Assembly (NCBI GenBank): GCA_001803045.1
Contig: MHAR01000064.1
Span: forward strand, 658 to 64,657
Direction: 5' to 3'
Source of the DNA: Ignavibacteria bacterium RIFOXYB12_FULL_35_14
Lineage (GTDB): Bacteria; Bacteroidota; Ignavibacteria; Ignavibacteriales; Ignavibacteriaceae
Length of the DNA stretch: 64,000 nt
Shown here: positions 43,136 through 50,614 of the stretch, in pieces
Numbering within the stretch: the stretch's first letter is position 1
Layout: the number at the start of each line of letters is the position of its first letter
Made by a program: the position numbers and the translations under genes
Notes under the pieces: generated by a model
Told to the model about the DNA's origin: nothing
Database searches by the model: none
What the model saw: only the letters and a program-made list of their open reading frames with translations

Positions 43136-43197
43136 AAAAACAAGCCAAAGGAGATGTTTGTTTTTTATAGTGAAATGGGTCTTAATATATTTTTGTC

Positions 43198-43234
43198 TTT
43201 TAAGGAATTTAAATTCTATTAAAAATTTTAAGAG
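43198..43234. promoter_or_regulatory. Candidate activator-binding site (e)
   Basis: TTTTAAGGAATTTAAA then TTCTATTAAAAATTTTAAG; four TTAA-type boxes as in (a)-(d) and (f). It lies in the 221-bp gap between the membrane spermidine-synthase-like gene and the peptide at 42965. Confidence 0.5.
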
Positions 43235-43317
43235 GGAGAAGGCTATTCTGAATGGGTTCTTTCGGTGTATACTTAGCTAGCACTGAGAGAAGTTTTACCT
43301 TAGTTTATAAGAATATA

Positions 43318-45723
43318 CTAAGCACGTTGTGGAATCATTTTGATTGCAGCTAATACAAGTATCAGAATTATATATACAGTAAATGCGACATAAAGAACTA
43401 AATTATAACCAGCAAGAATCGCTACGGAAATCGTGAAAATTGATCCGATAAAACCAGCTATTCCTGAAATACTTAGCAGCACTGCAATCCCATTTTTTAT
43501 TTTATGTTCATTCATTTCGGCTAACAGCAATGGGAATGGTATTCCGATTATTATTGCAGGAATAAAGATAAAAAGAAACAAATAAAGTTCAGAAACACTT
43601 GTTATTAATCCGGGTAATATTACAAAAGCATCTATGGCGAGAATTAAAATTATTCCTATAACACTTAATCCAATTACACGGATACGAGCTTTTTTGATAA
43701 AGCTTGTTAAATAACTGCCAACACCATTACCGAGTAAAAATGCAAACAGCAGTAATGAAAATGATTTTAAAGGATTGTTCAATTGCAGATTCATTGCCTG
43801 AAAGAGATAAGATTCGCTGAGTATGTAAGTAAAACCTAATAGAAAAGCCACTATGGTTAATGTTCTTAAATTTTTCATGCTCTGTTCAGTTTCTTTATGG
43901 CTGTTAATGCTCATTCCCCAACTTGCCTGACCGCCAGGCAGGTTCTTCTTAAACATATAGATGGACAAAACCAATAAAATAATTCCTGCAAAAATCAGAA
44001 CATTCAAATTATCAGGAAGGCCTAATTCATAATTAAAAAAGAATGGAGAATTATCTGTAACGGGATGAAGATTAATTGAAGCTTTTTCTGTTAAATCGTG
44101 AAAGTTGTATTTGTTTTTAGATACATCGTACAAAACATTATCGAACATACTCCATTCAACATTCAACCCCTGAACAACAGTATCTATTTCAATTTGTTTT
44201 GTAAAAGGAAAGAATGTAACACCTCTATCGAATCCTGTTTGATGAGACACAAAGTGCCTTGCATTTATTTCTTCTTTTGTAAAAGGTGTTTTTTTAATAA
44301 CAAGCAAAGGCATCATTCCTTGATCAGCAACGTAAAAGTATTTTGATGCTTCAGGATTAATTATACCGGATCTGTTTTGTGAATCAAAGTAGTTTGATAT
44401 AATCTTGTAAACTTCTTCCCTGTTGTGTAATGTAAAAACTATCCTTCCCTCATTTGTTAAAATGTGCAGATAATCTTTTAATGCTTCCGTTGTAAACAAA
44501 TAATTCTCAGTAAGGTTAACAAAATCAGTTGAGCGCCCTCCTTTTGTAATAGGAATTGTAAGAAATATTAAATCATATTTTCTGGATGAGTTCCGTACAA
44601 AATTTCTTCCTTCGCCAACGATTACATTAATATTTGGTTTATCAACGAATGTTGATTTGTTGTATTCTTTCATTAAATCAATAAAGGTGGGATTAACTTC
44701 CACTGCGTCTATCTGCTTTGCATCGCCAAAGTAAGCCACAGCAATGTCAATACCCCCACCGGGTCCGATAATTAAAGCAGAATCTTTCTCATTATCTTTT
44801 AGAAAGTTAAAAGGAAAGAAAAGATTTGAATGCATTAAAGTATGAAATAATTTAACCGAATCTTTTTCTAATTCAGAAATTGATACAACCTGGGTTCCAG
44901 CAGCGCCGTCAATGAACATAAACATTGAAGTAGTGGAATCTGGATAGAAAAATTTAATCAGGTCTGTTCTTCCAAATGAATTCCATCTGCTTTCTACAGT
45001 AGTTGTTTTGACCGATGGATTACTTTTTAGCCTTAGCAAATCCTTGTCTGATGATTTTGCAATGTTTATTTCAATATCAGGGGTCATAAAGATTATTAAA
45101 AGGGAAACAAATATTGCAGATGCTGTTGTTATCACCTGTCCTTTTTTGATGTCGGGACCAAGCTTGAGTGCGATTAACGAAGCGATAGAAAAAACAACCA
45201 AAATTATTGCAAGAGTTTGAACTATACTAAATGTGTTTAGTAAGAATAATCCCAATAAAGAACCTACTGCTGCACCCATCATATCCAGTGCATAAAGTAT
45301 ACTGCTTTTATCTCCGTTAGCTTGAAATATGGAAGCAGTAATTACTCCGACTATAAAGAAAGTAATGCTGGAAAGAATAATGTAAATAATTAAACCAACC
45401 GAGCCGCTGCCAATGCTCTCAACAGAGGGTAAAATAAAAACCGCAGCAAGACTAACCGGAAAAATCAATTGAAGAATTATAAAATATTTTCCGAACGAAT
45501 CTCCTTTTGTTGATGTATCGGCAAATAAAAAAGGATTTTTTGCCGCAAGACGTGAAGCATAAAGCTGTCCTAAGGCAAGCGCCAGTATAGCAAATGCAAT
45601 AATGATGAAAACAAAATGATATGCAAGCATATAGGAAAAAATTCTCGCAAGAATTATCTCAAAACTTAAAGTTGAGAGTGAGAGAAGAAATATTATCCAG
45701 TATGGTTTTAGATTTTTTGTCAT
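43318..45723 (-). CDS. Membrane-embedded spermidine-synthase-like protein
   Basis: An 801-residue protein with an N-terminal membrane domain of about six helices (residues 1-215), a SpeE-like methyltransferase-fold domain (SALIIGPGGGIDIAVAYFGD, IDAVEVNPTFIDLMKEYNKS, YDLIFLTIPIT) and a C-terminal membrane domain of about seven helices. Such fused spermidine-synthase-like membrane proteins are common in environmental bacteria; enzymatic activity is unproven. A palindrome (43921-43942) lies in the coding sequence, encoding LPGGQAS. It follows three small membrane protein genes. Confidence 0.8.
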   Translation of the reverse strand: MTKNLKPYWIIFLLSLSTLSFEIILARIFSYMLAYHFVFIIIAFAILALALGQLYASRLAAKNPFLFADTSTKGDSFGKYFIILQLIFPVSLAAVFILPSVESIGSGSVGLIIYIILSSITFFIVGVITASIFQANGDKSSILYALDMMGAAVGSLLGLFLLNTFSIVQTLAIILVVFSIASLIALKLGPDIKKGQVITTASAIFVSLLIIFMTPDIEINIAKSSDKDLLRLKSNPSVKTTTVESRWNSFGRTDLIKFFYPDSTTSMFMFIDGAAGTQVVSISELEKDSVKLFHTLMHSNLFFPFNFLKDNEKDSALIIGPGGGIDIAVAYFGDAKQIDAVEVNPTFIDLMKEYNKSTFVDKPNINVIVGEGRNFVRNSSRKYDLIFLTIPITKGGRSTDFVNLTENYLFTTEALKDYLHILTNEGRIVFTLHNREEVYKIISNYFDSQNRSGIINPEASKYFYVADQGMMPLLVIKKTPFTKEEINARHFVSHQTGFDRGVTFFPFTKQIEIDTVVQGLNVEWSMFDNVLYDVSKNKYNFHDLTEKASINLHPVTDNSPFFFNYELGLPDNLNVLIFAGIILLVLSIYMFKKNLPGGQASWGMSINSHKETEQSMKNLRTLTIVAFLLGFTYILSESYLFQAMNLQLNNPLKSFSLLLFAFLLGNGVGSYLTSFIKKARIRVIGLSVIGIILILAIDAFVILPGLITSVSELYLFLFIFIPAIIIGIPFPLLLAEMNEHKIKNGIAVLLSISGIAGFIGSIFTISVAILAGYNLVLYVAFTVYIILILVLAAIKMIPQRA
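43921..43942. repeat. Palindromic repeat inside the spermidine-synthase-like gene
   Basis: ACTTGCCTG-ACCG-CCAGGCAGGT, imperfect stem. It encodes NLPGGQAS in the linker before the last membrane domain. Comparable CCTGCC...GGCAGG units occur in many Bacteroidota genomes; a similar one lies at 50934. Confidence 0.55.
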
Positions 45724-45734
45724 TTAGTTTATCC

Positions 45735-46007
45735 TTAATCATTTGTTTGCTTAGGACTAGACTTCTTATCAAACCAATGATAGAAGATCATAAAGAAGTA
45801 ACCTAAAACCCAACCCCATAAAAACGATACTGCAATTCCTCCAATTACATTTACAGCATTAACAGAATTAAAGAATGGGATAAAGGGCTTTAAATAAGTC
45901 GTGTAATCTTCATTGGAAAAAATCATTTTTATTGCTGCAAGAATAAAAACAAATGCAGCGAATACTCCTGTGGCAACTCCAAAATATTTTGCATCATATT
46001 TTTTCAT
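45735..46007 (-). CDS. Small membrane protein, DUF5676-like
   Basis: A 90-residue protein with two hydrophobic helices (FGVATGVFAAFVFILAAIKM and NVIGGIAVSFLWGWVLGYFF) and a basic end. The ATG overlaps the stop of the preceding gene (ATGA) and has an AAGGAG site inside it. It belongs to the small membrane family also seen at 30104, 39658 and twice in 46004-46630. Role unknown; probably part of the cus operon's tail. Confidence 0.68.
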   Translation of the reverse strand: MKKYDAKYFGVATGVFAAFVFILAAIKMIFSNEDYTTYLKPFIPFFNSVNAVNVIGGIAVSFLWGWVLGYFFMIFYHWFDKKSSPKQTND

Positions 46008-46630
46008 CTTATTACTCCTTTAAGAGAATCCTCTTCTGATTTATTTAACTCCGATTTTTCAAAATTGTTAATGGTCTTAGAAAAAATAATAGCTATGTAA
46101 GCACTATAAATTATAATTTCTGCGAGCCCAAGCAGATAATTAGGAAATGTTAGACTTGTAAAACCGGGCAATAGCAGTTTCCATAAAGCCAGCATTTGAT
46201 ATTCGGCAGGTACAAACAAATCATATACTAAGCAAAGTGTGAAAAGTATTGAAACATAAACAGCAAATGTTACGAACAGAGTTTTGAATCTGACTATGAT
46301 TGGTTTTACTTCAATCTTGTGTTCACTTACTTTTTTTCTGGTTAGGTAGTTATATACAGGAACAATAACATAACCGATTAAATATGATCCTAAAGACACC
46401 TCAAACAAACCAATAACAATGCTTAAGGAATTTAATCCACTAAACCAGGGCAAGATTATCTGCCATATTTTGTGCATATGCCAGAATCCTACAATACCGA
46501 GTTTTGGAAGAATAAGACCGATACCAATGCATACCACGTACAAAATAGTAAAGATGAAAAATAATGCGCTGGCAATCGGGTAAGGTTCTAACTTTTTTCC
46601 CGTGGTGCGGGATTTCGTTTCACTCAACAT
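46004..46630 (-). CDS. Internally duplicated DUF5676-like membrane protein
   Basis: About 208 residues from ATG 46630, preceded by GGAG with good spacing; an ATG at 46654 overlaps the YHS stop codon and is less likely. Two related halves, each with paired hydrophobic helices: IASALFFIFTILYVVCIGIG with VIGLFEVSLGSYLIGYVIVP, and TLFVTFAVYVSILFTLCLVY with YLLGLAEIIIYSAYIAIIF. A palindromic repeat encodes the N-terminal LSETKSRTTG. It looks like a fusion of two genes of the 88-90-residue family. Confidence 0.65.
   Translation of the reverse strand: MLSETKSRTTGKKLEPYPIASALFFIFTILYVVCIGIGLILPKLGIVGFWHMHKIWQIILPWFSGLNSLSIVIGLFEVSLGSYLIGYVIVPVYNYLTRKKVSEHKIEVKPIIVRFKTLFVTFAVYVSILFTLCLVYDLFVPAEYQMLALWKLLLPGFTSLTFPNYLLGLAEIIIYSAYIAIIFSKTINNFEKSELNKSEEDSLKGVIR
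46598..46627. repeat. Palindromic repeat unit at a gene start
   Basis: TCCCG-TGGTG-CGGGA followed by TTTCGTTTCACTCAA; on the minus strand it encodes LSETKSRTTG directly after the ATG at 46630. It is the most diverged of the four copies (33471, 34887, 36378, 46598). Confidence 0.6.
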
Positions 46631-46650
46631 TTTATACTCCAAAGAAAATT

Positions 46651-46824
46651 TCATTTTCTTAAATTGTTAATAAATTTTTGAGGATTTTTCTCAAACTCTA
46701 CCTGACAAATCGGACAGCATAAGTAGTAAGTTTCTTTTCCGTACTTTACTTTTGCATAAGCTTTGTTTGGATTAATCTTTTTCCCGCAAACCGGATCTCG
46801 AAGAATATGAGTATTTGATTTCAT
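46651..46824 (-). CDS. YHS domain protein (57 aa)
   Basis: From ATG 46824, with AGGAG: MKSNTHILRDPVCGKKINPN, then AYAKVKYGKETYYLCCPICQ and VEFEKNPQKFINNLRK. It is a single YHS domain with four Cys including CCPIC. A mutated copy with an early stop lies on the plus strand at 57728-57899. The ATG of the next gene overlaps its stop. It falls below a 60-residue cut-off. It probably binds copper or silver for the CusA/P-II neighbourhood. Confidence 0.8.
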   Translation of the reverse strand: MKSNTHILRDPVCGKKINPNKAYAKVKYGKETYYLCCPICQVEFEKNPQKFINNLRK

Positions 46825-46866
46825 TTTATTTTTCTCCTTTCCATAGAGCTTATTATTTAATTTCCA

Positions 46867-47205
46867 TTAAAGCGCTTCAGCTCCGCGTTGTTTTCTTCGG
46901 ATGCTAATTGCTTCAGATATATCCGAAACAAAAATTTTACCGTCACCTTTGCTTCCGGTATGCGCGTTATCAAGAACTACTTTTACAAATTTTTCAAGAT
47001 CATCATCCTCACAAACAAGCTCAATTTTTATGCTGCTGCTGTATCTTTCGCAGTATTTAATTGAAAGCTTTGAATTTTCCGGATCAGACCAGCCGCCAAT
47101 CATGGATACATCAATTACCGTCATTCCTCTCGCTCCGGCTGTTTCCAATGCTGCAATAACTTTATCGGCTACTGATGGTCTTATATATGCTTTTATTTCT
47201 TTCAT
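46867..47205 (-). CDS. P-II-like regulatory protein next to cusA
   Basis: A 112-residue P-II protein: MKEIKAYIRPSVADKVIAAL, GARGMTVIDVSMIGGWSD, ELVCEDDDLEKFVKVVLDNA, KIFVSDISEAISIRRKQRG. It keeps the GDGKIFV strand and the C-terminal RRKQRG region of GlnB/GlnK, but the T-loop is shortened and lacks the uridylylation Tyr. A CusA-linked P-II protein recurs in metal-RND operons of many Bacteroidota. It may gate the efflux pump in response to a nucleotide or metal. AGGAAG precedes the start. Confidence 0.82.
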   Translation of the reverse strand: MKEIKAYIRPSVADKVIAALETAGARGMTVIDVSMIGGWSDPENSKLSIKYCERYSSSIKIELVCEDDDLEKFVKVVLDNAHTGSKGDGKIFVSDISEAISIRRKQRGAEAL

Positions 47206-47226
47206 TTTAATCTTCCTTCCTTATTT

Positions 47227-50200
47227 TTAATTTTCTAAAACTCTTCCTTCTAACTTTGCCTGCTTTTTCATTTCCCACGATCTCCACAGATAGTAAATAA
47301 CAGGATAGACAGCCAACTCCATCATAACAGAAGTGACTACACCGCCAACCATCGGGGCAGCGATGCGTTTCATTACATCTGCACCTGCACCGGTACTCCA
47401 CATTATTGGAAGAAGTCCGGCTATTATAACTGAAGCAGTCATAATTTTAGGTCGAACCCGTTTAACAGCTCCATAATGGATAGCGTCTTTCAGTCCTTTC
47501 AATCCGGTTAGCAATCCTTTTTCTTTCCATTCTTTTAAGGCGACATCAAGATAGAGTAACATAACTACGCCGGTTTCCGCATCTAATCCCGCAAGGGCAA
47601 TTATACCCACCCAAACAGCAATACTTATATTGTAACCGAGCAGATAGAGAAGCCAAAAAGCACCGACAAGAGAGAATGGAACGGCAAGAAATACGATTCC
47701 AACTTTTACTAAAGATTTTGTATTCAGATAAATGATTACGAAGATAATAAACAGAGTCATCGGTATAACATATAATAGTCTTTCCTGAGCACGCAACATA
47801 TATTCGTATTCGCCGCTCCATGTAATGTTATAGCCTGCAGGAAGTTTAATTTTTTCTAATATAATTTTTTGTGCATTTTTTACATAAGTACCAACGTCAA
47901 TATTTTTTATATCAACATAGACCCAAGCGTTGGGGCGTGTATCTTCACTTCTAACAACCATAGGACCTTTGCGCGGTGTAATAGTTGCAAGTTGCCCAAT
48001 TGGAACTTGCTCACCGATTGGTGTAGGCACCAACACTTTCTTCATCGCTTCGATATTATCTCTTAGCTCCCGGCTGTAACGAAGATTAACAGTGTATCTT
48101 TCCAATCCTTCAACCGTAGTTGTAACAGCCATGCCGCCCATAGCAGTTTGAATAACATTTTGAATGTCATCAATAGTTAAGCCATAACGGGCTGCTTCTT
48201 TTCTGTTGATTTCTATATCGAGATAATTTCCTCCGACAGCTCTTTCAGCAAAGGCACTTAAAGTTCCGGGAACGGTTCGCATCACGGATTCAACTTCTTT
48301 ACCAATATCCTGCAACGTTAATAAATCAGGTCCGGATATTTTTATTCCAACTGGAGTTTTGATTCCCGTGCTGAGCATGTCCGTTCTTGTTTTGATTGGC
48401 ATTGTCCAGGCATTAGTAACACCGGGGAACTGAATAGCTCTGTCCATTTCATCAATTAATTTTTGAACAGTCATTCCGGAGCGCCATTCATTTTCGGGCT
48501 TCAACATTATTGTAGTTTCGACCATGTCAAGCCCTGCCGGATCGGTTGCTGTTTCTGCACGTCCTATTTTTCCAAATACGTGGTGAACTTCGGGAAATGT
48601 TTTAATGATTTTATCGGTCTGTTGTAATATTTCTTTTGCCTTAGTGATTGACATACCGGGCATTGTTGTGGGCATGTAAAGTAAATCGCCTTCATAAAGC
48701 GGGGGCATAAATTCAGAGCCAATATTTTTGAAAGGGATTATTGTTATACCGAGAATAATTAAAACAGCAACGAGAACAGCTTTATTGTGCTTGATTACAA
48801 AATCAACAACAGGATGATATATTTTAATAAGAAATCTATTTATAGGATTTCTTTCTTCCGGTAAAATCTTTCCGCGAATCCAGTATCCCATTAAAATAGG
48901 AACAAGAGTAACTGAAAGAATTGCGGCGGCTGCCATTGAATATGTTTTTGTAAATGCCAGCGGTTTAAATAATCTTCCTTCCTGCGCTTCGAGTGTGAAT
49001 ACCGGGATGAACGAAACAGTTATAACTAACAGGGAATAGAAAAGGGAAGGTCCGACTTCCTTTGATGCATCAATTATAAGCTGCCATCTGTCTTTTCTTT
49101 CTTCAGGTGGTTTAAGTGCTTCGTGTTCGATGTGCTTATGTGCGTTTTCAATCATGATTATTGCAGCATCCACCATTGCGCCTATTGCTATTGCAATTCC
49201 ACTCAAGGACATTATGTTAGCATTAATACCCTGCCAGCGCATAACGATAAATGCCATGAGTATAGCTGTGGGAAGCGTAATGATTGCCACAAAAGCACTT
49301 CGGGCATGAAGCAAAAATAAAATACATATCAACGCTACAAAGAGAATTTCTTCTACGAGTTTTTCTTTTAGGGTATCTATTGCTCGTTCAATTAAACCAG
49401 CGCGGTCATAAACAGCTTCAATTTTTACATCTGAAGGAAGACCGGGTTTTAGTTCTTCCAATTTTTGTTTTACTTGTTCGATTACCTTGAGTGCGTTCTG
49501 TCCGTACCTCATGACAATAATTCCACCGACAACTTCGCCCTCGCCATTCGATTCAGCCAATCCTCTTCTCATCAAAGGACCAATCGTAACATCTGCAACA
49601 TCCTTCAGATAAACTGGTGTGTTCGTCATTTTATTTACCATTAAAGGAATGTTCTGGATATCTTCAACAGATTTGATGTATCCGAGTCCACGCACCATAA
49701 ATTCCATTTCGCCCATTTCAATTACTTCGCCGCCGACGTCGTTATTGGATTTTTTAATTGCCATATCAATCATAGAAAGCGGAATGTTGTAAGCAAGTAA
49801 TTTTGTTGGGTCAACAGTAACTTGATATTGTTTAACATATCCGCCAATGCTTGCAACTTCTGCAACTCCATCTACAGCCGATAGAGCATATTTAAGATAC
49901 CAATCTTGAATAGAGCGAAGCTCCTGAAGCGATCTTGTATCGGAAGTAATTTTATATTCGTAAACCCAGCCAACGCCTGTAGCATCCGGTCCTAAAGTAG
50001 GAACAATATTATTTGGAAGCCGCTGCTGTGCATAGTTTAAATACTCAAGCACTCTGCTTCTTGCCCAATAGATATCTGTCCCGTCTTCGAAGATTACATA
50101 AACTAACGAATACCCAAAGAAGGAATATCCTCGCACTACTTTAGAACCCGGTACTGAAACCATGGCTGTTGTTAAAGGATAAGTAACCTGATCTTCGACT

Positions 50201-50379
50201 ATTCTTGGCGATTGCCCCGGATATTGCGTATAAATAATAACCTGAACATCGCTTAAATCCGGTATGGCATCTACCGGTGTGCTTAGCATTGAATAGATTC
50301 CGACACCAATTAAAAATAAAGTCGCAAGGATTACCATGAACTTATTTCTAATGGAAAACTCTATAATTTTTTCTAACAT
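47227..50379 (-). CDS. cusA: Heavy-metal RND efflux transporter, CusA type
   Basis: A 1050-residue inner-membrane RND pump of the HME family. Twelve helices are arranged in the usual 1+5 pattern, with two large periplasmic loops. Motif GAMVDAAIIMIENAHKHIE in helix 4 carries the proton-relay Asp. Met residues around TDMLSTGIKTPVGIKI and a PIGEQVPIGQLA stretch agree with the Cu(I)/Ag(I) subgroup. It ends with a basic KKQAKLEGRVLEN. Upstream partner genes encode the adaptor (cusB) and outer-membrane factor (cusC). Confidence 0.95.
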   Translation of the reverse strand: MLEKIIEFSIRNKFMVILATLFLIGVGIYSMLSTPVDAIPDLSDVQVIIYTQYPGQSPRIVEDQVTYPLTTAMVSVPGSKVVRGYSFFGYSLVYVIFEDGTDIYWARSRVLEYLNYAQQRLPNNIVPTLGPDATGVGWVYEYKITSDTRSLQELRSIQDWYLKYALSAVDGVAEVASIGGYVKQYQVTVDPTKLLAYNIPLSMIDMAIKKSNNDVGGEVIEMGEMEFMVRGLGYIKSVEDIQNIPLMVNKMTNTPVYLKDVADVTIGPLMRRGLAESNGEGEVVGGIIVMRYGQNALKVIEQVKQKLEELKPGLPSDVKIEAVYDRAGLIERAIDTLKEKLVEEILFVALICILFLLHARSAFVAIITLPTAILMAFIVMRWQGINANIMSLSGIAIAIGAMVDAAIIMIENAHKHIEHEALKPPEERKDRWQLIIDASKEVGPSLFYSLLVITVSFIPVFTLEAQEGRLFKPLAFTKTYSMAAAAILSVTLVPILMGYWIRGKILPEERNPINRFLIKIYHPVVDFVIKHNKAVLVAVLIILGITIIPFKNIGSEFMPPLYEGDLLYMPTTMPGMSITKAKEILQQTDKIIKTFPEVHHVFGKIGRAETATDPAGLDMVETTIMLKPENEWRSGMTVQKLIDEMDRAIQFPGVTNAWTMPIKTRTDMLSTGIKTPVGIKISGPDLLTLQDIGKEVESVMRTVPGTLSAFAERAVGGNYLDIEINRKEAARYGLTIDDIQNVIQTAMGGMAVTTTVEGLERYTVNLRYSRELRDNIEAMKKVLVPTPIGEQVPIGQLATITPRKGPMVVRSEDTRPNAWVYVDIKNIDVGTYVKNAQKIILEKIKLPAGYNITWSGEYEYMLRAQERLLYVIPMTLFIIFVIIYLNTKSLVKVGIVFLAVPFSLVGAFWLLYLLGYNISIAVWVGIIALAGLDAETGVVMLLYLDVALKEWKEKGLLTGLKGLKDAIHYGAVKRVRPKIMTASVIIAGLLPIMWSTGAGADVMKRIAAPMVGGVVTSVMMELAVYPVIYYLWRSWEMKKQAKLEGRVLEN

Positions 50380-50429
50380 TTTTTCTCCAATATTAAATTC
50401 GAAATACTACTTCTAAAGAAACTCATCCC

Positions 50430-50455
50430 AGCCCTTCTCTTGTTAGAGAAGGGCT
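50430..50455. repeat. Hairpin repeat, inverted pair unit 1
   Basis: AGCCCTTCTCT-TGTT-AGAGAAGGGCT, a perfect 11-bp stem. It is preceded by ACTCATCCC and is inverted relative to the unit at 50522-50548, whose tail reads AGGGTGAGTT. Both lie in the 235-bp gap between cusB and cusA and could attenuate cusA expression. Confidence 0.65.
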
Positions 50456-50521
50456 TATTGTCAACAATATTAATCATAATTTTTCCTGTCAGGACGTTTC
50501 ATGTAAAATTGTACTCCAACA

Positions 50522-50548
50522 AATCCCTCTCTTTGTAAGAGAGGGATT
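50522..50548. repeat. Hairpin repeat, inverted pair unit 2
   Basis: AATCCCTCTCTT-TGT-AAGAGAGGGATT, a perfect 12-bp stem followed by AGGGTGAGTT. Same type as 2747-2776 and 50430-50455. Confidence 0.65.
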
Positions 50549-50614
50549 AGGGTGAGTTCAATTAGCATAATGATAGGATATGAAATTCGTGACTTCATTC
50601 TGAGCATTTCATTT

